Shown here in pieces: positions 24,245 through 32,094 of a DNA stretch of 36,366 nucleotides. The position numbers and the translations under genes are program-made. The notes below the pieces were generated by a model. The model was given only the letters and a program-made list of their open reading frames with translations, was not told the DNA's origin and searched no databases. The number at the start of each line of letters is the position of its first letter. Within the stretch, counting starts at the first letter, position 1. Origin of the DNA: Lentisphaerae bacterium ADurb.Bin242 (GTDB lineage Bacteria; Verrucomicrobiota; Lentisphaeria; Victivallales; UBA1829); the NCBI GenBank assembly GCA_002069785.1, contig MWCA01000004.1, positions 82,050 to 118,415 on the forward strand, given 5' to 3'.

Positions 24245-26196
24245 AAAACAGTTTTTCCTTTCCGGATGAAAAGTGCGCAGGAGTCCGGCGGGACCGTCAC
24301 CCGCCTGTCGCCGGTTTCAGCGTTGACGTATCCGGCGCAACGGGAATCTTCCAGGACGAATTCACGCCCGGAGCGGTTGAAGAGACACAGGATTCCGTGA
24401 CCATCCTTCCCCGAGCGCCGGAAGCCGTCGATGTCCGGTTCATTGATCACGACCTCGAATTCGGTCATGGCGCCTTCTCCGGCGGCGCGGTTGAACGCGG
24501 CCGCACAGAGGCGGATCCGCTCTTCCGCGGCGGGATCGAGTTTGTCCAGGTCTCCGGCCACCAGCGGCGCACCGGCGAACGAGGTCAGCAGATATTCCAC
24601 GGCCCGGTCGCCCTGAATGGCGAGCAGTCCGTTGAGAATCCGTTCCGGCGGCAGAATCCGCAGCCAGCAGTAGAAATTTTTCCGCACGCGGTCGATGCTC
24701 TGGATCGACGGATTGGCGGCGGAGGTGTTCGAAACATGGTGCAGTTCGGAGTATTCCAGCGCGGCGATGTTCGGCGCTTCCGTTCCAAACGCTTCGAAAC
24801 TGAAGTCCACCAGAAGGTCCGGATGGCGCTTCTTGAGTTCGGTCCGCACATGCATCAGCCCCTCGTACATGGCAAGGAAGGAGTCGTTGAAATCGCGGTG
24901 GTAGCGGTGGTTTCGGGCGTGACAGCCGAACGGCAGGATTCCGTAGGGACTCTGGATCGAACTGAAATCGAGCTTGAAATAGGCAACATGATATTCTTCG
25001 GCCAAGCGGTTCAGCGATTGGAAAACCTCATCGCGGTACTCCGTTCCGAAACATTGGACCGTGCCGGAGTGTTCGTAATCGAACCCGAGCCGTTTCACAC
25101 AGCCGTCCGCCTGGCGCGCCGCGTATTTATCGCCGATATGATTCAGTCCGTAGTCGGTTCCGATGCTCATCCAGAGACCGAGTTTGAGGCCGGCGCCCTC
25201 CACAATGTCGCGGACTTCCTCCAGACCGCCGGGGAACTTCTTTCGGTCGACATCTTTTTCCGGCGGAACGAACCAGCCGTCATCCAGCACGAAATATTGG
25301 AATCCGAACGAACCGGCTTTTCCGGCCATGCGCCGGACCCGTTCCGTATGAATGTCCTTGAGGAATGGAATCCAGGTGCAGTACATGATGCCTTCGGAAT
25401 CCGGGAGACGGGGCAGCTGACGCCGGATCAGGTCACGGAACGGCCTCTGCGCCTCCGGACTTCCGAATTCGGCCCGGTACAGTGCCAGAAGGGAGGAATG
25501 CGTCTCGAAAAGCTCTCCGGGCGCAAGCACTCTGGCGAACGGCGCCGAACTCTGGTTGTAGCCGACGCAGCAGTTGCGCCAGTGCGGATAGAACAGGAAA
25601 AAGCGCAGCACCCCCGGGACCGTGGTCCCCAGGAACCAGCCTTCGTTCAACTTCGGATTGTGACAGCGGAGAATGTCTTCGTTCCCTTCGCACGTAAAAC
25701 AGAGCGGCTGCGGCAGACTTTCCTGTCCGCGGTAGAAGTCGCAGTCGCACCATTCCCCCGGACAGATCGAAGTATCGTCGAAGATGAGGCTCTCGAGGCG
25801 GATTTCCTGTCCGCCAACATTACGGATCGTCATTTTTTTCCGGAACCCGGCGATCCCGTCATAAACCGTATAAAGCAGATGGATTTCCAGATTTTCCGCC
25901 TCGAGTGCAAGGTCCAACGTTTTTTCGTCCGGTCCGGCGGAAAGGAGGTTTGCCGAACGGAATCCGACGTCGCGCCCGGTCTCTTCGCGGTTGCCGTCGA
26001 CTACCCTGACGCCTCCTTCGCGGAAAGATTGGAGGTGGCGGTGATTCGCCGAGAACATGAATTCATTGACCGGCTCCCGGAGGTATTCGGTTCCGGTGAC
26101 CCTGTTCCGGACGGATATGGTCCGGATGCCGCCGTGGCCTGCCTCCAGTTCCCGCGCGACGATTCCGTTTTCAATGCGGAAGACCTGTGTTTTCAT
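24241..26196 (-). CDS. GH36-like alpha-galactosidase-type glycoside hydrolase
   Basis: This 651-aa cytoplasmic protein has an N-terminal beta-sandwich (about 1-250) and then a TIM barrel of the clan GH-D type. The barrel carries YFVLDDGWF (304-308 LDDGW), GLKLGLWMSIG, YFKLDFSSI (Asp410 in the nucleophile position) and DFSFEAFG. In many GH36 enzymes the acid/base lies in a WxSDxxD-like segment. The matching region here reads EYSELHHVSNTS, so the general acid is unclear and the specificity may differ from classical melibiases. GGAG precedes the ATG. It lies 52 bp after the AraC gene and overlaps the heparinase-like gene, forming a three-gene operon. Confidence 0.83.
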   Translation of the reverse strand: MKTQVFRIENGIVARELEAGHGGIRTISVRNRVTGTEYLREPVNEFMFSANHRHLQSFREGGVRVVDGNREETGRDVGFRSANLLSAGPDEKTLDLALEAENLEIHLLYTVYDGIAGFRKKMTIRNVGGQEIRLESLIFDDTSICPGEWCDCDFYRGQESLPQPLCFTCEGNEDILRCHNPKLNEGWFLGTTVPGVLRFFLFYPHWRNCCVGYNQSSAPFARVLAPGELFETHSSLLALYRAEFGSPEAQRPFRDLIRRQLPRLPDSEGIMYCTWIPFLKDIHTERVRRMAGKAGSFGFQYFVLDDGWFVPPEKDVDRKKFPGGLEEVRDIVEGAGLKLGLWMSIGTDYGLNHIGDKYAARQADGCVKRLGFDYEHSGTVQCFGTEYRDEVFQSLNRLAEEYHVAYFKLDFSSIQSPYGILPFGCHARNHRYHRDFNDSFLAMYEGLMHVRTELKKRHPDLLVDFSFEAFGTEAPNIAALEYSELHHVSNTSAANPSIQSIDRVRKNFYCWLRILPPERILNGLLAIQGDRAVEYLLTSFAGAPLVAGDLDKLDPAAEERIRLCAAAFNRAAGEGAMTEFEVVINEPDIDGFRRSGKDGHGILCLFNRSGREFVLEDSRCAGYVNAETGDRRVTVPPDSCALFIRKGKTVL

Positions 26197-26248
26197 CTGG
26201 CTTTCTCCAATGCTCCCTCTGTTTTTTCGGATGATTTGAAAATCGGTT

Positions 26249-27136
26249 TTATTCTTGATTCGGTTTGAGTGAACGGGTTCCGGGAAACTTCAGCCGGGGC
26301 GGCGCGTCCGGACGGAGTTCGCCCGGACTGCAATGAAACCGGCTGCGGAAAGCGCGGCAGAAATAACTGGGATCGGTGAACCCGGTACGCCGGGCAATCT
26401 CCTTGACGGGCAGAAGCCCGCTTTGCAGAAGCCGCCGGGCGTATTCGAGCTTGAAGCGCATGACATAGTCGTGCGGCGGCTGTCCGGTCAGGGAATGGAA
26501 CAGGCGGCTGAAATGGCTGCGCGAGTAGCCGCATTGACGGGCCAGCTCGCCGACGCCGCAGACGCTGCCGAGATGATCGATGATATAGGAGTCGATCCGC
26601 TGAAGCAGTCCCCGGACGGTGTTTCCCGCGCCGCGTTTTTCGAGGTCTTCGTTGAGCGTCAGCAGGAATTCCAGCGCCAGGCGGGAGGATTGGAAGATGC
26701 CGCAGTCCGGATGCGCCTTGACGCAAGCCTGGATTTTCCGGGCGGTGCGGAGCGTTTCCGAGTTTTCGCCGAGAGTCTGCACGATTCCGTATTTCCGGCG
26801 CAGTCCGGCGGCGAACGCGGCGGCGCCGGCCCCCGCGAAGTTCAAATAGATGAATTCCCATGGGGATGCCCCCTCGGGCAGATAATAGACGCAATCGCTC
26901 GGAATGTGGACGAAAAACGCCTGTCCCGGCCGCAGTTCGTATTCGCGGCCCTCGATCCGGATGACGCCGCCTCCGGCAAGGGTGTATTGCCAGGCATCCA
27001 TTTCCTGAATGCGGCGTTTGGAACAGTCGTTGTAATAGTTCCCGGTCTCCCGGACCTGGTGTCCGGATGTGATGAGGACCGCGGGAAAAACCAGTGGATT
27101 TTCCAGAAAAATCAGGTCGGTGACATCATCCCGCAT
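26249..27136 (-). CDS. AraC-family transcriptional regulator
   Basis: The start at 27136 (MRDDVTDL) is preferred because GGAAGG lies 6-7 nt upstream; the frame continues to 27217. The product is 295 aa. The N-terminal cupin sensor (about 10-150) contains GGGVIRIEGREYELRPGQAFFVHI. The C-terminal double helix-turn-helix is complete: VCGVGELARQCGYSRSHFSRLFHSLTGQPPHDYVMR, then LLPVKEIARRTGFTDPSYFCRAFRSRFHCSPGE. It is the first gene of the operon with GH36-like and heparinase-like enzymes and probably activates it in response to a sugar. Its divergent neighbour is the GntR gene at 27424. Confidence 0.9.
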   Translation of the reverse strand: MRDDVTDLIFLENPLVFPAVLITSGHQVRETGNYYNDCSKRRIQEMDAWQYTLAGGGVIRIEGREYELRPGQAFFVHIPSDCVYYLPEGASPWEFIYLNFAGAGAAAFAAGLRRKYGIVQTLGENSETLRTARKIQACVKAHPDCGIFQSSRLALEFLLTLNEDLEKRGAGNTVRGLLQRIDSYIIDHLGSVCGVGELARQCGYSRSHFSRLFHSLTGQPPHDYVMRFKLEYARRLLQSGLLPVKEIARRTGFTDPSYFCRAFRSRFHCSPGELRPDAPPRLKFPGTRSLKPNQE

Positions 27137-27164
27137 ATTTTTTCCTTCCGGTGGATTCTTTTTC

Positions 27165-27192
27165 AATATAGCACATCTTTCATAGATGTCAA
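27165..27192 (-). promoter_or_regulatory. Promoter of the AraC-GH36-heparinase operon with inverted repeat
   Basis: On the minus strand TTGACA (27192-27187) and TATATT (27170-27165) are 16 bp apart. The spacer holds ACATCT-N5-AGATGT (27173-27189), a perfect inverted repeat that could be bound by a repressor. A repressor site here would suit one of the neighbouring GntR proteins better than an AraC activator. Confidence 0.65.
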
Positions 27193-27247
27193 TCCTTGAG
27201 AAATATTGTATCATCATAAGAAGAAAAGAGAAACATATTTTTTATCA

Positions 27248-27280
27248 ACAGCACAAACAGCACATGAAACAGCACATGAA
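27248..27280. repeat. Short tandem direct repeats in the AraC/GntR intergenic region
   Basis: ACAGCACATGAA occurs twice in tandem (27257-27268, 27269-27280), preceded by the partial copy ACAGCACAA (27248-27256). The repeats lie in the 287-bp divergent region between the AraC and GntR genes. They could be regulator half-sites at 12-bp spacing or simple slippage products. Confidence 0.7.
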
Positions 27281-27323
27281 TACCATTAAAGAAGGATTTC
27301 TTTCCGCATACGAGCGCAATCAT

Positions 27324-27449
27324 AAAAAATCATAAAAAAGTATTTTGGGGCCTTGACAGACAGGATCATGGGTATTATAATAAATACAACAAAGCAGAAC
27401 AAAGGATAACAGAAAGAATAACAATGCCTCGAAAACAAGATATCCTATA
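27324..27449 (+). repeat. 126-bp inverted repeat, copy B: intact GntR promoter and start
   Basis: This is the intact counterpart of copy A (20973-21098), 6.2 kb away in opposite orientation. It includes the promoter, the leader and the first codons of the GntR gene (ATG at 27424). Confidence 0.93.
27353..27387 (+). promoter_or_regulatory. Promoter of the GntR gene at 27424 with operator-like half-sites
   Basis: TTGACA (27353-27358) and TATAAT (27376-27381) are 17 bp apart. GTATT...AATAC half-sites (27372-27387) flank the -10 box, comparable to the perfect palindrome in front of the paralogous GntR gene. Confidence 0.75.
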
Positions 27450-28515
27450 TAACCATTTGAAAGAAACTATCGGAACGGAGAGCTATCCGGACGGACGGCT
27501 TCCCACGGAAAAGAAACTGGCCGCTTCGCTTTCCGTTTCGCAGAGTACACTCCGGAAGGCGCTTGCCCGGCTGGAAAGCGAACACCTGATCGAACGGATT
27601 CCTTCCCGCGGCACGTTTGTTTGTCCGCCGGCGGAACGAAAGAAACGTCTGATCGCACTTGAAACATTGTCCTATCAGGATGTTTCCAATCCGACCGGTG
27701 AATACCTGATGGGACTCCGGAATGCCTGTGAACAACGGAAAATGGATTTGCAAATGCTTCCGCTTCCTGTGCTGCGGGCTTGTCCGGCGCGCGAAACCAT
27801 CCGGAAATTCCGCGACGACAACGGAATTGCCGGGTTTGTTTTATTCGGAGGGCAGTTCTCGGGACGGGAAGATTACATCCGGATTCTTCAGGAGGTGGAT
27901 AAACCGACCGTCATCCTGGGGGGATATCCGGGAGACGACCGCACCACCGGCTTCACGAGCGTGCATATCGACGTCCGGGCGGCCTGGGAGGAGGCAACCC
28001 TGACTCTTGCCGGACTGGGACACCGGAGAATCGGTTTTCTCTCGTCGCCCGTCGTGCGCGGCTATGGCGAGAATTTCGCCGCCTGGCATGACTTTCTTCG
28101 GACGCACGGGCTGTATGATCCGGCTCTGCTCAAAAGCATCGAGATGGTTCCGGTCGACGAAAAAGCGCTTTGCCGGGCGTTTGACGAACTGCTGGCCCTG
28201 CCGGATCCGCCTACGGCGCTGTTGTGTTTTTCGGATATTCTGGCGCTGCGCATTTATACCCTCGCGGCCGAAAAAAACATACGCATCCCCGATGATCTGG
28301 CGGTGATGGGGTTCTGTCTTCTTTCGGGATTGCAGTATTTGCCGCTTTCGTTGTCGACGGTGGATTTCCACTATCGGGAATCCGGCGAGGAAGCGGTGCG
28401 GATCATTGCCGAAAACCGTTCCGGCCATTTCGAAAGGGCCGAACGGATCATCCCATACGAAATCATTCTCGCGGAAAGCACAGCCCGGAATCCGCTTCCC
28501 GCGGCCACCCCATGA
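27424..28515 (+). CDS. GntR-type winged-helix regulator with LacI-like sensor domain
   Basis: This 363-aa regulator has a GntR winged helix at about residues 5-68 (GRLPTEKKLAASLSVSQSTLRKAL, then PSRGTFV). A LacI-like sensor follows, with GIAGFVLFGGQFSGREDYIR, GHRRIGFLSSPVVRGYGEN, LLCFSDILALRIYTLAAEKNIRIPDDLAVMGF and LSTVDFHYRESGEEAVRI. It is a paralogue of the regulator at 21319-22437. No strong Shine-Dalgarno is visible (GAAAGA only). A pseudopilin remnant follows directly, so it once resembled the GntR-pseudopilin arrangement at 667-2510. Because its promoter region was copied to the pseudopilin-GH123 operon, it may regulate both sites. Confidence 0.88.
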   Translation: MPRKQDILYNHLKETIGTESYPDGRLPTEKKLAASLSVSQSTLRKALARLESEHLIERIPSRGTFVCPPAERKKRLIALETLSYQDVSNPTGEYLMGLRNACEQRKMDLQMLPLPVLRACPARETIRKFRDDNGIAGFVLFGGQFSGREDYIRILQEVDKPTVILGGYPGDDRTTGFTSVHIDVRAAWEEATLTLAGLGHRRIGFLSSPVVRGYGENFAAWHDFLRTHGLYDPALLKSIEMVPVDEKALCRAFDELLALPDPPTALLCFSDILALRIYTLAAEKNIRIPDDLAVMGFCLLSGLQYLPLSLSTVDFHYRESGEEAVRIIAENRSGHFERAERIIPYEIILAESTARNPLPAATP

Positions 28516-28531
28516 AAGGAGTTCGCACGCC

Positions 28532-28706
28532 AACAAGAAAGAGGGCAGATACCTCAATCCGAACCACCATTACGGTATGGCAATGGATTCGATTCAGCAG
28601 TACCGGCTGACCGGAGGATGGTATCTTTCCGCCCAGTTCAACCGCCTCGAACAAATGAAACAGCCCTCGTTGTTTCTGTATCTTGCGGATTCGACCAGCA
28701 CCGTCA
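28532..28706 (+). pseudogene. Pseudopilin remnant (central segment)
   Basis: Directly after the GntR stop an open frame encodes NPNHHYGMAMDSIQQYRLTG, then FNRLEQMKQPSLFLYLADSTS. This resembles the central part of the H-X9-DG pseudopilins: a YG motif, a short insert, then a K-x-PS segment and a strand ending in AD. The intact protein at 20263-20952 has CYGANL and VTPSRKIFIIDA at comparable places. The N-terminal FTLIELL helix and the H-X9-DG end are both missing. The fragment is cut off where the convergent gene ends at 28704. Confidence 0.6.
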
Positions 28707-31328
28707 AGGTTCGGTCTGCTGCAAAATCAGCGCGGCCGTCTCTTCCCAGTCGCGAAGCCGGATGTCGGTCTCCCAGCCGCCGGGGACTTGTCTGACGGAA
28801 AAACCGTCGGGGATGGCGTTGCCGTTTTTGTCGAAACGGTGAATGGCAACCGGTTTTTTCGGAGTGATGAATTTTCCCGATACTGCGGAAAGCACCCTCT
28901 CCTTGCCCACGATGAACCCTTTGCCCAGTTCGACCGGGGTGATGGGATACATGCAATTGGTAATGCCCGGACCGGCATTGGGCCCCAGGAGCGAATCATA
29001 GTGGTAATACAGTACTCCATGACGAAGCGCGGTAATCACCGCCCGGTTCAGAATCGAACCGTATTTCATCGGATCTTTCGTATAGGAACCGGTACGGATT
29101 CCCAGTGTGACGGGACTGCCGCTCAACTGGCATTTGCCGAGTATCCGGCGTGCCGGCGGTTCTCCCACCGTGTCGAAGAGATCATGGACCGGATCGTTTT
29201 CAAATTCGTGGAAACGCATTGCCGGAAAATTCGCGGTGCTTTCACTGACCGATTGATTGTTGGCGACAAACAACAGTCGGTTGTCCAGCGCATAGCGCAT
29301 GATTTTGGCGCGCGCGGTGTTTCCGGTGAGGGCGAAATCGTAGAATTTTCTGGTGATCGAACCGTCTTTTGCAAGATCGACGGTCCGTCCGTCCCAGCGA
29401 TCATAGGTGCATCGGCAGGCCCGGGTGATCGGGCCTGTGACGCCGGCTTCGAACTGGTCGAAGTAGAAACCGTCGATTTTGACCGTGTCCTTCATGAAGC
29501 GCATCTGGTCGAGGATTTCACGGTAGCGTGAATTGTTCTCTTCGACTTGAACCAGCAGATTGATCCGGGGTTCGGCGGCGTAGTAGCAGTCAAGCTTGAC
29601 CCGGCCGTCGGCGGTATGGAGCAGGCTGTCGGCCAGCGGAGTGTTTTTTTTGACGATTTCGGTCTGTTCCCGGTTCGCGATATGTCCGTAGGCTCCGTAG
29701 TAGCGTGTGCCGTCGGGCAGAAGATGACAGCTGACGGGCAGCTTGGAACCGTTTTCGATCTTGTTCTTCTCCAGAGTCACGATGTTGGTTTCCAGGCGGG
29801 CCAGGAATTTGAGTCCGCTCCGGCGGGCTGTTGCCTCGCGCCGGAGAAGATCCATGCGAGTGACATACTCATCGCCGGAATAAAGCTTGCCGCCGCGCAC
29901 GGTGTAGCCGAACCACGGTCCGCAAACCATGACCGAGAGGTCGAATTTGTCGGATTTGGGGAGATCGAACGCGAACGGACCGATCACGGTTTGGTCCCGC
30001 CCAAGATCGCGGCGCAACGCGTTCAGAAAGACAAAATAATCCGGTGAGCCGGTAAGGTAAACGAGACTTTTCCAGACGTATGTCCCGCCCGATGGAAGGG
30101 CGGTGTGTTCGTCGTACATCGAAATCCGGTTACCGCCCAACTTCACGATTTCCAGATGGTTGCGGAACACATCGTCCAGCGCCATTACGCCGATCCCGCT
30201 TTTTCCGGCTTCCACATAGAGCGTCGGATTGTCGGCAATGCCGTCGGCAAAGGTTGCATTCGGAGTTCCGGCCATGAAAATCCGTCGGTTCACGATTTTT
30301 CCCGGCGTCGCGACGTCGTATACATATCTGACTCCGATGGCGCCGGGAGTCTCATTGGTCAAAGCGTCGGAAATTTCGACGCGATGCCCGCAGTGGATCA
30401 ACGTGCGTTCAAGACGGTAGAGCGGTGATTTCGCCCGCACCTTGATCGTGTCGCCTTCGCGGACGATTTCCGGTTTCCATCCCTGCTGCCCGGAAGCATT
30501 TCCAGTCGAAAGCCGGTTATATTTCATATCCGGGGCGGCCGGATACGAAAATTCCGCCGTCAAATGAAATTCCTCTCCGTTTTTCCGGATGATCGCCCCG
30601 CCGCCCGCGGTAACTTCGAGTTTCAGGTTGTTTTTTTCGACCGAGGCCACGGTTGACAGCGCGTTCAACGGTTGAATCGGCGGTTCCGGGCGAAGCCGGT
30701 CCGCTTCGGATGCAGACATGGCGACCACTCTCAGATTGGCAACCCGCAATCGGCTTTTGCGGCCGCCGAACCGTTTTTCGGATAGCGTATAGCCGATCCG
30801 GAGTTCATTCTCTTTCGCCGATTCGATCCGGTTGTCGGGGCCGATCTCAACGAAATGGATTGCGTCGGTGACATCAATCCAAAAAGTGTATCCCTGGTCC
30901 CGCGGCGAAACAATCCCCGGACCGACCTCCCCGATTCCGGGACCGAACAACGTCAGCAGCGTGTTCCCCTCCCACCAGTCGCGGGTCGGTTCTTTATGAA
31001 AAGTCGAAACCAGCCGGGTCCCGCGCCGAAGCAGACGCTCATCGCCTGCGTCAGTGTAGCGACCCAACGCCTTTCCATTCAATGTCAGCTGGGTGTAGCC
31101 GTTCCATCCTCCCCCCTGCGGCATATGGACCGAGTTGTCGAAAACCAGAATAACCGTCTCTTTTCCGTTTCGCTTCAGCGCCGGAAACTTCATGCTCCGG
31201 AAGGCGGTGCCTTCCCCGGCGGCTTCAATGAAAATCTCTTTTTCCGGCGATGCGAACAGGACGTGATCCGAATCGGCGGCAAGAGACAGGGAAGCCAGCA
31301 GAGGCAGAAATTGCAAAAACTTTTTCAT
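28704..31328 (-). CDS. Large secreted protein of unknown family, glycoside-hydrolase-like
   Basis: This 874-aa protein has a signal peptide (MKKFLQFLPLLASLSLAADS). The first roughly 200 residues are beta-rich, with a GWNGYTQLTLNGKALGRY segment recalling sugar-binding jelly rolls. Residues about 220-480 look like a mutarotase-type sandwich (YRLERTLIHCGHRVEISDAL). The following part resembles a TIM barrel, with KIDGFYFDQFEAG near 612-622, LLFVANNQS and VITALRHGVLYYHYD. The DGFYFDQ strand end is where retaining hydrolases place acids, but I cannot name the family or catalytic pair. It is last in the operon PHP-pseudopilin-secreted protein, 28 bp after the pseudopilin gene. Confidence 0.72.
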   Translation of the reverse strand: MKKFLQFLPLLASLSLAADSDHVLFASPEKEIFIEAAGEGTAFRSMKFPALKRNGKETVILVFDNSVHMPQGGGWNGYTQLTLNGKALGRYTDAGDERLLRRGTRLVSTFHKEPTRDWWEGNTLLTLFGPGIGEVGPGIVSPRDQGYTFWIDVTDAIHFVEIGPDNRIESAKENELRIGYTLSEKRFGGRKSRLRVANLRVVAMSASEADRLRPEPPIQPLNALSTVASVEKNNLKLEVTAGGGAIIRKNGEEFHLTAEFSYPAAPDMKYNRLSTGNASGQQGWKPEIVREGDTIKVRAKSPLYRLERTLIHCGHRVEISDALTNETPGAIGVRYVYDVATPGKIVNRRIFMAGTPNATFADGIADNPTLYVEAGKSGIGVMALDDVFRNHLEIVKLGGNRISMYDEHTALPSGGTYVWKSLVYLTGSPDYFVFLNALRRDLGRDQTVIGPFAFDLPKSDKFDLSVMVCGPWFGYTVRGGKLYSGDEYVTRMDLLRREATARRSGLKFLARLETNIVTLEKNKIENGSKLPVSCHLLPDGTRYYGAYGHIANREQTEIVKKNTPLADSLLHTADGRVKLDCYYAAEPRINLLVQVEENNSRYREILDQMRFMKDTVKIDGFYFDQFEAGVTGPITRACRCTYDRWDGRTVDLAKDGSITRKFYDFALTGNTARAKIMRYALDNRLLFVANNQSVSESTANFPAMRFHEFENDPVHDLFDTVGEPPARRILGKCQLSGSPVTLGIRTGSYTKDPMKYGSILNRAVITALRHGVLYYHYDSLLGPNAGPGITNCMYPITPVELGKGFIVGKERVLSAVSGKFITPKKPVAIHRFDKNGNAIPDGFSVRQVPGGWETDIRLRDWEETAALILQQTEP

Positions 31329-31356
31329 GGGAATATCCTTTCCACTTCATTGTCGA

Positions 31357-32094
31357 TCAAAGGAAAGAGCCGCAGAATTTCTTCTTCCAGACGTTTTCCG
31401 TGACAATGCCGGTCCGATACTGATAGGCGACCGGTTCGACATGCCCGTCGATTGCGCAGACATTGATCTTTCCATTGTGCGCAATCCAGAAGAGTCCGTT
31501 GTCGGTCGAAGTGCAAGTCCGATTGCCCCAGAAGGAGGGGCTGTCGTCCGGCACAACCGCGATGGAACAATCGAAAAACGCGTATTTTTCCGAAGGTTTC
31601 CTGTATTGCGAAAGTTTCTGGGCAGGATACACCCAGACGCCGGAATAATGATAAAAACCGCCCGTCCCACGAGTGCGTCCGTAGCCGCCAAGACTGGAAT
31701 TCAAGGCTCCCCCGGCCTGCCAGGGTTCCCACTTGTTGGAACCGCTGTAGCAAATACTTCCGGAGGGGACGTCCGCCGGGCAGAGCGGAACGGCCGGTTT
31801 TTTGGTGTTGGCTCCGTCGCGGGTGAGCCGGAAACAGAATGTCCTTTCATATCCGTTGTCATAAAGGATTTTGAACCAAGGCACCTCCGGCGGCAGTTGG
31901 GAGGGAAGCACAAATTCCTGAAAATCCATTGTATACAGCGTCTCGACTATTCCCAGCATTTTAAGCCGAGAAACACAGGAGGTGTTTTTTGCCGTGTTCC
32001 GCGCCTGTTGAAGCGCGGGAAGCAGCATTGCAGCCAATATCGCGATGATCGCGATTACAATCAGGAGCTCGATCAATGTAAATTTTTGTCTCAT
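31357..32094 (-). CDS. Type II pseudopilin-like protein (H-X9-DG type)
   Basis: This 245-aa protein has a four-residue leader MRQK followed by [20 protein letters not shown], with Phe at +1, Glu at +5 and Lys at -1 in place of Gly. His206, nine residues, then Asp216-Gly217 form the H-X9-DG element. Cysteines at 40, 87, 105, 115, 176, 194, 213 and 241 suggest several disulfides. The ATG overlaps the stop of the PHP gene (ATGA at 32094-32091), so it is translationally coupled to it. It precedes the large secreted protein at 28704-31328. Confidence 0.88.
   Translation of the reverse strand: MRQKFTLIELLIVIAIIAILAAMLLPALQQARNTAKNTSCVSRLKMLGIVETLYTMDFQEFVLPSQLPPEVPWFKILYDNGYERTFCFRLTRDGANTKKPAVPLCPADVPSGSICYSGSNKWEPWQAGGALNSSLGGYGRTRGTGGFYHYSGVWVYPAQKLSQYRKPSEKYAFFDCSIAVVPDDSPSFWGNRTCTSTDNGLFWIAHNGKINVCAIDGHVEPVAYQYRTGIVTENVWKKKFCGSFL

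Noticed and set aside
21148..26268. Long plus-strand frames opposite the GntR, heparinase-like and GH36-like genes (440-623 codons)
   Set aside because: Compositional shadows: low-complexity residue use, no recognisable motifs, and starts without Shine-Dalgarno sites.
20973..27449. Invertible DNA segment bounded by the 126-bp inverted repeats
   Set aside because: The repeats could recombine, but no invertase or recombinase gene is present. The differences (ATG to ATA, different flanking genes) fit duplication and decay better than active inversion.
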